Assembly (NCBI GenBank): GCA_035388585.1
Contig: DAOOQE010000020.1
Span: forward strand, 1-22,618
Direction: 5' to 3'
DNA from: CAG-492 sp035388585
Lineage (GTDB): Bacteria; Bacillota; Clostridia; TANB77; CAG-508
DNA: 22,618 bases
Shown here: positions 7,036-14,600 of the stretch, piece after piece
How the letters are laid out: each line of letters begins with the position of its first letter
Position numbering within the stretch: position 1 is the first letter of the stretch
Notes under the pieces: generated by a model
Told to the model about the DNA's origin: nothing
Databases searched by the model: none
Seen by the model: only the letters and a program-made list of their open reading frames with translations
Position numbers and translations under genes: made by a program

Positions 7036-8944
7036 TTTCAGTATCCTCACTTTCAAACATGTATTTTCTCCCTTGCATTATCATTGAAAATTCAAAAGAC
7101 AAATAATCACCAACTGTTTTTTCAAACTCACTTGCTGTTGGAATTTCATCATTAAAATAATAATAACTATGTAACCATTCATCCGTTGGTTCTATTGTTG
7201 TTTTAACACAAAATTTTGTATCATCCTCTATTTTATCAAACCAAACATCAAGCAAATGCTGTTTTTTATCAATTGCTGATTCCGTTTCTATTAATCCAAT
7301 ATGTGGGGCTACTTTATAACCATCATTTTCAAAATTTATAAATTTGCATTCTTTTTCTTTTGGATGTGGCTCACCTGTTGTAAAAATAGCTATACATGGC
7401 ATTGTACCAACTCCATAAAAAGTATCCCCATTTAATGTAATTACCCCTTCTAAAGTATGGTGTTTTAGTATATTTTCTTTTATTGCTTGTTCTTCTTTTG
7501 TTTTTCCCGTTACTGAAGACTGTGGAATAATTACAATTGCTCTTCCTCTTGATACAAGACTATCTAATAAATGCTCTACAAAATTAATTTCATATAAATT
7601 AGGATTTTGTTTTGATCCTTGTGAATAAGGAGGATTCATCATTCCAACTGTTGCACCTTTTAATTGTAATTTATTTGAATCTTGTTTCAAAAAATCATCA
7701 CAATGTAAATTGCTTTTTCCATCTCCTCTTAATATCATATTAGTTGTTGCAATTGTAAACATATAATCTTGTAATTCATATCCATGTAATTGATCTCTTT
7801 TTATTGATTTCTTTTGATTATCATTTTTAGCTTTCTTTAACATATTATGCATTGCTGAAACTAAAAAGCCCGCGGTTCCACAACAGGGATCTAATACAAC
7901 ATCTTCTGGTTTTAAATCTATTAAATCACAAAATAAATTACATATGTGTTTTGGTGTTAAGACTATTCCTAAGCTTTGACCATCACTTCCAGAATAACTC
8001 ATAAACTCTCCATAGAATCTTCCTAAATAATCTTCACTTGTATTATTATATCTAATTGTTTTATATAATTTATTATGCAGAAATTCAGTATAATATCTTA
8101 ATGGAGTAACTCCAAGTGTTTCATTTATCTCATTTAAAATCACAGTATTTTTTATTATAGCAAATTGACTTAATAATTTATCTTTTTTGGTTTCTGGAGA
8201 TACCTGGGATCTTCTTAGGTTATCTTTAATTGCTGAATATATTTTTGCACCATCAGTATTTATTTCATCTCCATTTAAATCATTGATAGAAAAATTTTTA
8301 TAATCTATTTCTTTTAAAGCCAAAAGAATTCCGCTTACTACTAATGGTTTGTCTTTATCACTTAAATTCCCATAATTTCTTAAATTTTCATGCAATTCTT
8401 TAGCATCTTTTAATATTTCTTCAGTTGTTTTTTCATCATCTGTTGCTTCTTTTAATATTTCTCTTATATAGTACTCATCTATATTATCTTCATTAAAAGA
8501 TATGAAACTTTCAACCTCTGGCAAATCCATAAAATATTCTCTTCCATCCAAATAAATTGGTTTTATTATGTGCCTTTTTTCATCTCCACTTATACCAAAT
8601 GCAATTGCTTTCTTATAATGAGTATTTTCTAATATATGTTTAGCATAGAAATATGCACCATTTAAGGCATAATCAGTTACTGAATTAACACTCATATCCA
8701 ATATTCCATTTTCATTGAATTTTGCCTGTTTATCTACACTTGCCTTATCTTCAATAACAATTACAAAATCTTTTACAACGCCACAATATTCAGGAAATCC
8801 TGTATTTCCTGTTCTTTTTTTTGAAGCTGTTTTTAATGCATTATCTAATGCTACTATTTGACTTCCTTGTGGATCTAAATTCAAATTTGCATCTTTTAAT
8901 AAATCATATACCCATAGATCTGTTCTAACTTCCTTCTTTGCCAT
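7028..8944 (-). CDS. BcgI-like fused endonuclease-methyltransferase subunit
   Basis: This 638-aa protein is almost the length of BcgI subunit A (637 aa). A PD-(D/E)xK-type nuclease motif sits at the N terminus (PE at 51-52, EDK at 65-67). A helical linker follows, then a gamma-type N6-adenine methyltransferase with the SAM motif LDPCCGTAGF at 351-360 and catalytic NPPY at 437-440. Type IIB enzymes of this kind need a separate specificity subunit, encoded next, for both methylation and cleavage, and cut on both sides of a bipartite target. The start has GGGGAGG 7 nt upstream, inside the end of the regulator gene. All catalytic motifs are intact. A type I HsdM with an unusual N terminus is less likely, because no separate HsdR is present. 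Confidence 0.87.
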   Translation of the reverse strand: MAKKEVRTDLWVYDLLKDANLNLDPQGSQIVALDNALKTASKKRTGNTGFPEYCGVVKDFVIVIEDKASVDKQAKFNENGILDMSVNSVTDYALNGAYFYAKHILENTHYKKAIAFGISGDEKRHIIKPIYLDGREYFMDLPEVESFISFNEDNIDEYYIREILKEATDDEKTTEEILKDAKELHENLRNYGNLSDKDKPLVVSGILLALKEIDYKNFSINDLNGDEINTDGAKIYSAIKDNLRRSQVSPETKKDKLLSQFAIIKNTVILNEINETLGVTPLRYYTEFLHNKLYKTIRYNNTSEDYLGRFYGEFMSYSGSDGQSLGIVLTPKHICNLFCDLIDLKPEDVVLDPCCGTAGFLVSAMHNMLKKAKNDNQKKSIKRDQLHGYELQDYMFTIATTNMILRGDGKSNLHCDDFLKQDSNKLQLKGATVGMMNPPYSQGSKQNPNLYEINFVEHLLDSLVSRGRAIVIIPQSSVTGKTKEEQAIKENILKHHTLEGVITLNGDTFYGVGTMPCIAIFTTGEPHPKEKECKFINFENDGYKVAPHIGLIETESAIDKKQHLLDVWFDKIEDDTKFCVKTTIEPTDEWLHSYYYFNDEIPTASEFEKTVGDYLSFEFSMIMQGRKYMFESEDTENE

Positions 8945-9163
8945 TTATAATTCCTCCCCTTTATCATTTTTCAATTCCATTATATCTTCTATATTACATT
9001 CTAATACACTACAAATTTTGGCTAACACCTCTACTTGTACCGACTCATTTTTACCTAATTTAGCCATTGCATTTGTAGTGATTTTAGCTTTCTCACAAAG
9101 CTCCGTTTTATTGATTTTCTTGTCTATCATAAGCTTCCATAATTTATAATAACTTATTGTCAT
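8945..9163 (-). CDS. XRE-family controller-type regulator
   Basis: This 72-aa Cro/C1-type helix-turn-helix protein (KLWKLMIDKKINKTELCEKA...TTNAMAKLGK...VLAKICSVLECNIEDIMEL) is the first gene of the restriction-modification operon. Its stop codon abuts the ATG of the nuclease-methyltransferase gene. The start has TGGAGG upstream. By position it resembles controller proteins that delay restriction until the host is methylated. Two identical 11-bp direct repeats, one overlapping its promoter -10 side and one its own start codon, suggest autoregulation. Confidence 0.88.
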   Translation of the reverse strand: MTISYYKLWKLMIDKKINKTELCEKAKITTNAMAKLGKNESVQVEVLAKICSVLECNIEDIMELKNDKGEEL

Positions 9164-9216
9164 TTTCGACCTCCATTTTGATAATTTTTATACAAGAGTA
9201 TTCTATCATTTTCGAC
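9160..9216 (-). promoter_or_regulatory. Paired operator-like repeats for the XRE regulator
   Basis: TCATTTTCGAC occurs at 9160-9170, over the start codon and ribosome binding site, and exactly repeated at 9206-9216, inside the promoter spacer. The 46-bp spacing is close to a whole number of helical turns (about 4.4). Binding at either would block transcription or translation start. Confidence 0.55.
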
Positions 9217-9228
9217 ATTTTTTATCAA
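9200..9228 (-). promoter_or_regulatory. Promoter of the BcgI-like operon
   Basis: On the minus strand TTGATA (9223-9228) is followed after exactly 17 bp by TAGAAT (9200-9205). Confidence 0.7.
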
Positions 9229-9266
9229 GGAAATCTTGAATATTTCAAATATAAATTTAATATCGT

Positions 9267-10923
9267 GAAGTGAAAAAATAAATGCAAGTATCAATAATAT
9301 ACATTGCAATAAGTCTTACATTGTGTCTTAATGTAGAACATAATGCAATTTTGTTATAATTAAAAAGTAAATGTTTTTGGTAGAAATGGAGTAATAATAT
9401 GATTGAAAAAGGAAAACAAATCACATTAAACCAAAGGATAAGAATTGAAGAAATGTTAAACCAAAGACGTAGAAAATATGAAATTGCAAATGAATTAGAA
9501 AAAAAACAATCAACAATTGCAAGGGAAATTAATCGTCACAAAATTCTAAAACCACATAATATTTACAAATCAGCCAATATGTATAATTGTAAATTTTTTG
9601 TTAATTGCAAAGTATGTACAAATAAATGCCGTATTTTTCAACCAATTTCATGCAAAGAAAGAGATAGAAATATTGGTGTATGCAATAATTGTTCAAAACT
9701 TAAAACATGTAATTTAGACAAATATTTTTATTATGCGGATAAAGCACATGAACAGTATAAATAAACTTTACAAGATTCAAGACAAGGAGTTAATTTAAAT
9801 ACATCAGAATTAATTGAACTTGCACATATAATTTGCCCATTAATAAAAAAAGGACAATCAGTTTACACCATATTAAATAATCACCCCGAAATAAAATTCT
9901 GTGAAAAAACAATATATAATTACATTGAAATGGGATTATTTAAGGATTGGGGCATTACAAATTTAACATTAAAGAGAAAAGTAAAAAGAAGAATTTCAAA
10001 AAAACAATTAAAGAAACGAAAGGAGCCATATAATTACAACGGAAGAACATATACTGATTATTTAGAATTTAAAATTCAAAATCCAAATATAACAACAACA
10101 GAAATGGATACAGTATATAATAATCAATCTGGTCCATACATACAAACATTTATATTTGAAAATACTGAGTTTATGATTGGTGTATTACATACAGAAAAAA
10201 CATCGGATTCAATGTCAGAAAGTCTTAATAAATTTCATGAAAAATTAACTAATAAAGAATATGAACAATTATTTTCAGTATTATTAACAGACAGAGGAAC
10301 GGAATTTATAAAGTCTCAACAATTTTAAATAAACATACATACAGGAGAAATAAAAGGAAAAATATTCTATTGTGATCCAATCCAGTCAAGCCAAAAACCA
10401 CACGTAGAAAACAATCATAATTTTATTAGAGAAATTTTACCAAATGGAAAAAGTTGGAATCATTTAACCCAAGAAAAATTAGATTTAATGTTTTCTCATA
10501 TAAATTCTACACCAAGAGAAAATTTCGCTGGAAAAACACCTTATGAGATATTTACATTTATCTACGGTGAAGAATTAGCACAAAAGTTAAATATACAAAA
10601 GATTGCAAAAGACGAGGTTACCACAACTCCCCGTCTCTTAAAATAAGTTCATTATGATAAAATGAACAACTTAAATTAATATAAATCCAAAAACATTTGC
10701 ATAACCGAAAATTTAATTGCAAAGCAAAATAGCATTTACTTTTACCGCAAAAAAATTAATGCGATTTTGCTTATTAGTCGAGCAAATTTTCTTTGGAATA
10801 TATATTAATTTTACAAAAAAAAAGCAAAAAAAGCAATATTTTCGTTGAAAACACTGCTTTAATCTTGCATTAAATCATACAACTTGCATTTACTTTACAG
10901 AATTGCATTTAACTTTTTACTTC
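9267..10923 (+). mobile_element. IS30-type insertion sequence, inactivated
   Basis: About 1657 bp is bounded by 21-bp imperfect inverted repeats, 9267-9287 and 10903-10923, matching at 18 of 21 positions (GAAGT...TAAATGCAA at the outer and inner ends). Several TTGCATT/AATGCAA motifs repeat just inside both ends, as expected for transposase-binding sites. Between the transposase end and the right repeat are two hairpins: AAGCAAAAT...ATTTTGCTT with an A/G mismatch (about 10723-10772), and AAAGCA...TGCTTT (about 10830-10862). On the minus strand the second pairs fully with G-U and is followed by a T run, so it may block transcription entering from outside. Target duplication cannot be decided by eye. 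Confidence 0.75.
9399..10646 (+). pseudogene. IS30-family transposase with two in-frame TAA codons
   Basis: One continuous frame of 415 codons is interrupted only by TAA at 9762-9764 and TAA at 10326-10328. It contains an N-terminal helix-turn-helix (RIRIEEMLNQRRRKYEIANE..STIAREINRHK) and a Cys-rich insert (CKVCTNKC, CNNCSKLKTC) common in clostridial IS30 relatives. The DDE catalytic residues are EMDTV (D), LLTDRGTEF (D) and HVENNHNFIREILP (E). The frame is intact on both sides of each stop, so these are single-base nonsense changes rather than frameshifts. The element should be immobile unless complemented or the stops are read through. Confidence 0.87.
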
Positions 10924-11129
10924 TCCTGTATATTGAATATTTTTTGTTATAATCATATCTATAGCTGCTCTCAGTATCCTAAAAAAGCCAGTATTTTTTT
11001 CCGGTTTAATAATATTGATTGGGATGGTTAATCGCCTCAATCATTTTTTTTGCAAAAAAAGTAATGCCCTTATTTTAAATACATTATAAAATTAATTCTC
11101 CAAAACAAATAATAAAGTGGTATTAATAA
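10924..11129 (+). other. Gene-free interval with a terminator-like hairpin
   Basis: No convincing gene is seen. At 11016-11043 a hairpin with arms TGATTGGGATGG and TCGCCTCAATCA (loop TTAA, a few G-T pairs) is followed by eight T. This is a plus-strand terminator whose gene is missing, perhaps lost when the insertion sequence and nearby deletions arrived. Confidence 0.5.
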
Positions 11130-11327
11130 GTGCGTAACAATTGTATCAATAATTTATTAAATTTAAAATGTGTATTTATAAAAAGGTCAAAAATTCAAAA
11201 AATAATATTTCTATATATTTTGAAACAAAATGCAAAGGAATCTTATCATCTGCATATGTTTATTAAACGAATCAATAATCAAAATTTTATCGATATTTTT
11301 AATAAAACATTAAAACTGCAACAATAA
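11130..11327 (+). pseudogene. Possible decayed integrase C-terminus
   Basis: The plus frame ends ESYHLHMFIKRINNQNFID-IFNKTLKLQQ-stop. SYHLHMF resembles the active-site tyrosine region (TYSHLF) of tyrosine recombinases, and the last codons match the gene tail at 1-40, next to another attachment fragment. The N-terminal part of the frame is not recognisable. Assignment is by resemblance only. Confidence 0.35.
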
Positions 11328-11350
11328 AAAGATGATAATTCATTTCTGAA
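11297..11350 (+). repeat. Second copy of the 1-60 repeat
   Basis: Roughly three quarters of positions match 1-58, including ATAAAACATTAAAA and CATTTCTGAA. Here it is not directly followed by tRNA sequence; the attachment fragment lies 1.2 kb further on. Confidence 0.6.
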
Positions 11351-11480
11351 TTATTTCTTTTGAATATATCATCAGGATTATATTTTTCAATTTTTGCTTG
11401 TTCCATTAATTCTTTATCATATTTTTCTTTTGCTTCTATTCTCTCTTTTTCATAAGATGTTGCCCAATATTTTTTATTTT
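11350..11480 (-). pseudogene. C-terminal fragment of an unknown charged helical protein
   Basis: On the minus strand the stretch YEKERIEAKEKYDKELMEQ...YNPDDIFKRNN has the composition of a real coding segment, whereas both neighbours in the same frame do not. It is fused at its start to antisense integrase sequence and at its end to the 1-60-type repeat. It is therefore a scrap left by rearrangement; the parent family is not recognised. Confidence 0.35.
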
Positions 11481-11655
11481 GAGACACACCAATATCTCTT
11501 AGATGGTTTCTATGGGTATTCAATCTCAAATTATTAGTAGAAAAGTTGGACATTCCAGTGTTCAGGTTACTGATAAATTTTATTCTCATTTCTTTGATGA
11601 GGAATTTAAAAGTGTTTCTACTGTTATGGATGATGTTTTTGCAAATGTTCATTAA
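11479..11655 (+). pseudogene. int: Tyrosine-integrase C-terminal remnant
   Basis: The frame reads LRHTNIS, a TAG stop (11500-11502), MVSMGIQSQIISRKVGHSSV, then QVTDKFYSHFFDEEF and ends DDVFANVH-TAA. The second catalytic Arg-His box (LRHT), the GH box and the nucleophilic Tyr (KFYSHF) are all recognisable in order. The N-terminal two thirds are missing and a nonsense codon is present. It lies near the right junction of island 1, where that island's integrase would be expected. Island 1 therefore cannot excise with its own enzyme. Confidence 0.82.
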
Positions 11656-11689
11656 AATAGACGAGATTCAATAATTGATCCCGCCTATT
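11656..11689 (-). terminator. Convergent terminator between integrase remnant and membrane-protein gene
   Basis: A 12-bp stem AATAGGCGGGAT/ATCTCGTCTATT (minus-strand reading, two G-U pairs) has a 10-nt loop. On the plus strand a T6 tract follows but two A-C mismatches weaken the stem. It sits 12 bp after the stop of the minus-strand gene. Confidence 0.65.
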
Positions 11690-11700
11690 TTTTATTTTTC

Positions 11701-12375
11701 CTATAATCTTAAATCACATAAATATTTTCTTATTTTTACTAAAAGTTTTTCCTTTGTTTCTTTTATTAAATCTTCTTTTTCTTTAATTTCTTCCCACTCT
11801 TTATTTGTCATTTTCAAATCTCTACAACTGCTAAAACTTTCGTTATATTTAACATCAAATTCATACATTGCATACTTATCACCAATTGCAAAACATTCCC
11901 TTCTTATTAAATTTAAATCATTATAAAATTCTTCCATGTAAAACGGTGCATATTTATCAATGCAAATTGAAAACTCATTATACCCCTTACAAAAATTTTC
12001 ATATTTATTCTTTTTGTATTCTTCTAATTCTTTCTCATCAATCGGAACGTTTTCTATGCTCATTGGATATAATATTATTGTTTTTAAATAGCAATCATTT
12101 AGCTTAGGCCATATCTCCATATATATTTTAAATTCGTTCTCATAATTTATTTTTGATACGTATAGTGCTTTTTCCTCTATTTTATCCAATTTATTTAATC
12201 TTTCATTTATTTTTCCCTTAAATTCTTCAACATCTTTACTCATTTTATTTTTATATTTTTCTTCTATATTATTCGCTAATATATTGGCTAAATATTTAGA
12301 TATTCCTATGATAATCGTTCCCATTCCTCCCATTGAAACTATAATAATAGATATAACATTAATTGCATTTTCCAT
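11701..12375 (-). CDS. Membrane-anchored helical protein, unknown function
   Basis: This 224-aa protein has one N-terminal hydrophobic helix at about 4-29 (INVISIIIVSMGGMGTIIIG). A charged coiled-coil-like stretch follows to about residue 70, then a helical domain containing YENEFKIYMEIWPKLNDC, with a charged C terminus. There is no signal-peptidase site, so it is probably anchored with the bulk in the cytoplasm. An AAGGA/GAG-type binding site precedes the ATG. It is the gene closest to the right junction of island 1 and transcribed alone. The EF-x-I-Y-x-E-I-W-x-K-L pattern recalls uncharacterised single-pass proteins I associate with defence-rich regions, but no function can be assigned. Confidence 0.7.
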   Translation of the reverse strand: MENAINVISIIIVSMGGMGTIIIGISKYLANILANNIEEKYKNKMSKDVEEFKGKINERLNKLDKIEEKALYVSKINYENEFKIYMEIWPKLNDCYLKTIILYPMSIENVPIDEKELEEYKKNKYENFCKGYNEFSICIDKYAPFYMEEFYNDLNLIRRECFAIGDKYAMYEFDVKYNESFSSCRDLKMTNKEWEEIKEKEDLIKETKEKLLVKIRKYLCDLRL

Positions 12376-12477
12376 AGTCTTCTCATTCCTTTTTTCTTTT
12401 TTCTTTTTTCATATTATATCATCTTCTTTATTGAAAATAAACTCCTCTTTACTTATATAAAAAATTCTCCTCCAAGA

Positions 12478-12494
12478 TTTCCGCCATTTTTTTC
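12478..12494 (+). repeat. Arm-like TTTCCGCC repeat left of the second att
   Basis: TTTCCGCCATTTTTTTC corresponds to TATGCCGTTTTTTTC at about 22341-22355, at the same distance left of the intact tRNA. Both are followed by a poly-A run and the tRNA terminator sequence. Confidence 0.5.
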
Positions 12495-12536
12495 AAGACA
12501 AAAAAAATCAAGGAACTTAAAATCCCCTGATAAATC

Positions 12537-12581
12537 TGGTTGCGGGGGTAAGACTCGAACTTACGACCTTCGGGTTATGAG
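12537..12581 (-). other. Attachment-site duplicate: 3' fragment of tRNA-fMet (junction of islands 1 and 2)
   Basis: The 3' 45 nt of the initiator tRNA, with CCA and up to the anticodon, are present; homology stops within the anticodon stem. Similarity continues left through the degenerated tRNA terminator (about 12503-12536). It shares with the 92-144 copy the altered T-stem pair that the intact gene lacks. Confidence 0.9.
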
Positions 12582-12671
12582 TGCCGAAGGTCTAATATTT
12601 GCTATTATTTCATTTTGTTTTAAAATGGTGCAATTCGTTGCAAAAGTAAGTATTAAAGTGTTATATTTTAG

Positions 12672-12749
12672 TATCAATTATTTTGCGTTATTCCCCCTTA
12701 TTTTCCATTTTTGAAACTTTCGCCACTTTTTCGCCACCTATTTTTATGG
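12672..12749 (+). repeat. Att-flanking region with TTTCGCCAC tandem repeats
   Basis: This is the counterpart of 222-304. TTTCGCCACTTTTTCGCCAC at 12718-12737 forms a direct repeat at the right of the att fragment. No gene is supported between 12582 and 12787. Confidence 0.5.
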
Positions 12750-12787
12750 TGGAATATGGATATTGGGGGTATGGAAAAAGCTGGAGG

Positions 12788-13471
12788 TTATCCTGCGTTA
12801 TTTTTAAAAATTTCATATGATTCTTTTGATATTTTTTCAAATTCTTCCTTATCCATTATTATCTTTTCCAAATTATTTTTATTCAAATCAAATATATAAA
12901 TTTCATGTAATAAACATACATATATTATATTAAATTTTCTTTTTGCATCTTTCTGAATATTATTTATTTTTACCAATTCATTTTCTGCTTCTTCTTTTGT
13001 AACTAATATCGGTGTAAATATAAATAATCTATTATCTAAAATTTCTGAGTTATAATGATCATTTAATTTCTCTAATTTTTCATTAATACTTTTATTAACA
13101 TATGAAAAATCATCATTATAAACTGGAATAATATAAAAATAATTTTCATTAAATCCAAAGCTATCACGATAGTTTTCACCAAATATAATTCTAGCTAACT
13201 CTGGTGTAATAACTCTTCCTCCATTTTTTTCAAATTTCTTATTAAATTGCTTTATTTTTGAATCAGGTACAGGCTTCTTTACATTTTCTAAATCTCTCCA
13301 AAATTTAGTTCCTTCACTATTTCTTGTAACTTCAATTCCAATACTATTTTTTAAATCCTGCCAATCTGGTTCTTCTTTATCTTCAAACTTATCAATATCT
13401 ATTTGTATATACTCTTTTAATAATTTAAATGCAAATAGTTCAAAATATTTCTTTTCTATATCATGTTTCAT
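12788..13471 (-). CDS. Putative PD-(D/E)xK-like nuclease, unknown family
   Basis: I place the start at the ATG at 13471 (MKHDIEKKYFELFAFKLLKE), which has AAAGGAAG upstream; the longer frame from 13516 runs through a SEC-C-coding scrap in another frame and is unlikely. The 227-aa product contains EEPDWQDLKNSIGIEVT near the N terminus. PD followed by a strand with IGIEVT resembles the PD...ExK nuclease core, with Thr in the usual Lys position. A C-terminal section with two hydrophobic strands (RLFIFTPILVT, FNIIYVCLLHEIYIFDL) follows. It is the first gene in island 2 after the junction. The nuclease call is tentative. Confidence 0.6.
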   Translation of the reverse strand: MKHDIEKKYFELFAFKLLKEYIQIDIDKFEDKEEPDWQDLKNSIGIEVTRNSEGTKFWRDLENVKKPVPDSKIKQFNKKFEKNGGRVITPELARIIFGENYRDSFGFNENYFYIIPVYNDDFSYVNKSINEKLEKLNDHYNSEILDNRLFIFTPILVTKEEAENELVKINNIQKDAKRKFNIIYVCLLHEIYIFDLNKNNLEKIIMDKEEFEKISKESYEIFKNNAG

Positions 13472-13532
13472 AACAATATTCACTTCCTTTACCACTGCCA
13501 CATGGGCATATTTCATTTAAATATACTTTCAA
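13461..13532 (-). pseudogene. SEC-C zinc-motif scrap
   Basis: One minus-strand frame reads LKVYLNEICPCGSGKGSEYC and then YET-stop, which is the SEC-C pattern C-x-C-x8-C with Tyr where the fourth ligand should be. It overlaps the end of the broken metallophosphoesterase and the start of the next gene in other frames, and a stop lies just upstream. The DNA at 13488-13511 matches 3621-3644 at 22 of 24 bases. Confidence 0.5.
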
Positions 13533-13997
13533 ATTCTAACGGAATTATATCTTCATAAATAACCGTGAACTCAGGATTCACTTGTTTATTCTCATGGTAA
13601 TGTCCTAAGAACCATTTCTTAAATTCCGTCTTTTCATATATTTCCTGTAAATAATCCATCAATTCATCTTTTCTATATTTTCCAATTATAGCTTGTATAT
13701 TGGTTGGACAACAATGTGAAAATATATAATCAACTTTAAAATTAACTTTTTCTAAATTTCTAATTCCATTTTCCATTTCTTCTTTTGTTGGCATTTCTAG
13801 ATCCTACCATGAAAAATCTCTAATTCTAAAATATGCCCCTCTTTTTCTCTACTACTTTCTTCTTCAAATGTCCATACCCCACCAAAATCTCCGCATATAA
13901 TAACATAGTCATTCTTTGTCATTTCTTTTTGTATTGGAAACTTTTCTGTTGTAAATCTTTCAAAATTTGAATGTGTATCTCCTGTTATATAAATCAT
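13513..13997 (-). pseudogene. Metallophosphoesterase with internal deletion
   Basis: The first part (start ATG 13997 with GAGGAG 8 nt upstream) reads IYITGDTHSNFERF and YVIICGDFGGVW, the calcineurin-type metal motifs GDxH and GDFGG. After HGRI a TAG stops the frame at 13797. The rest resumes as EMENGIRNLEKVNFKVDYIF, SHCCPT and FLGHYHENKQ (the GHxH-type motif). The central block that normally carries GNHE, roughly 90-100 residues, is missing. An out-of-frame deletion has removed it, so catalysis is not expected. Confidence 0.8.
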
Positions 13998-14064
13998 AAC
14001 TATCACTCCTCTTCGGTATTATACTATATTCATCTATTAATATCTATTAAAATTCCATAAATAC

Positions 14065-14093
14065 TTGACTTTTGGCTTTATTTAAGTGATTAA
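14065..14093 (+). promoter_or_regulatory. Candidate promoter of the two-gene cassette, copy 2
   Basis: TTGACT (14065-14070), a 17-bp spacer and GATTAA (14088-14093) are in the same arrangement as copy 1. Confidence 0.4.
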
Positions 14094-14122
14094 TAACAGC
14101 AATTTTTAAGGAGGTGAATTAT

Positions 14123-14413
14123 ATGAGCTTTAGAGAAGTTCGTGATGACATTTTTAGATATTGGCTTGATTATCGTGAAGGAACTGAACTTGCTTTTACT
14201 AATTCTGAAGATAAAAAACATGTGATACTTTTTGATGAAATTTGTGAAAATATTTTAAATAATGTTTCTGGAAGTAATTATGAATATATTCAAAAACAAT
14301 TAAATAAACTTGATGATAATTTTATGGATTATGTTGGTTATTGGAATGAAAAGTATTATAGAAATGGTTTCTGTGACGGCTTAGAATTGATAATAGGCTG
14401 TTTAAATAAATAA
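14123..14413 (+). CDS. Conserved 96-aa hypothetical protein, cassette copy 2
   Basis: ATG 14123 follows a perfect AAGGAGG at 8 nt. The protein is the twin of the one at 730-1020 with DDIFRYWLDY instead of DDIFRDWLDY. Near-perfect conservation across the two islands, while their other genes are unrelated, indicates recent duplication, gene conversion or strong selection. The zinc-ribbon gene follows 15 nt downstream in what must be one transcript. No domain is recognised. Confidence 0.77.
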   Translation: MSFREVRDDIFRYWLDYREGTELAFTNSEDKKHVILFDEICENILNNVSGSNYEYIQKQLNKLDDNFMDYVGYWNEKYYRNGFCDGLELIIGCLNK

Positions 14414-14428
14414 GGTGGTGAATTATGT

Positions 14429-14596
14429 ATGTATATTATTAAAACTACTTATAATGGTGAACAAATCTATCAAGTTTGTCCTAGCTGTAACAAAGAGTTT
14501 AATTACTATCCTGCTATTTCTAGGAAAGATAATAAAACTGAAATCTGTCCTAAATGTGGTATGATGGAAGCTTTGGATAAATTTATAAGAGCATAA
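14429..14596 (+). CDS. Zinc-ribbon small protein (55 aa), cassette copy 2
   Basis: The product MYIIKTTYNGEQIYQVCPSC then NKEFNYYPAISR and CPKCGMMEALDKFIRA has two CxxC knuckles (CPSC, CPKC) that should bind one zinc ion, as in small transcription-factor-like or adaptor zinc ribbons. GGTGGTG lies upstream and the cassette terminator begins 5 nt after the stop. It has the intact start that copy 1 lacks, and several residue differences from it (NKE versus GKK, K versus E). The role is unknown; its partner is probably the 96-aa protein encoded just upstream. Confidence 0.75.
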   Translation: MYIIKTTYNGEQIYQVCPSCNKEFNYYPAISRKDNKTEICPKCGMMEALDKFIRA

Positions 14597-14600
14597 AAGT

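Noticed and set aside
5952..7056. Type I restriction-modification system (HsdM/HsdS)
   Set aside because: There is no HsdR, and the large subunit has an N-terminal PE...EDK nuclease motif and BcgI-A length, so a type IIB BcgI-like system fits better.
9399..10646. Reassigned TAA codon explaining the two stops in the transposase
   Set aside because: TAA ends most other genes in the window at family-appropriate lengths, so a genome-wide recoding is not supported.
92..12581. Additional functional tRNA-Met genes
   Set aside because: Both copies lack the acceptor 5' strand, D-arm and part of the anticodon stem; they are attachment-site fragments.
13472..13516. Upstream start MKYAHVAVVKEVNIV for the nuclease-like gene
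   Set aside because: This stretch overlaps a SEC-C-coding scrap in another frame and has no binding site at its ATG, whereas AAAGGAAG precedes the ATG at 13471.
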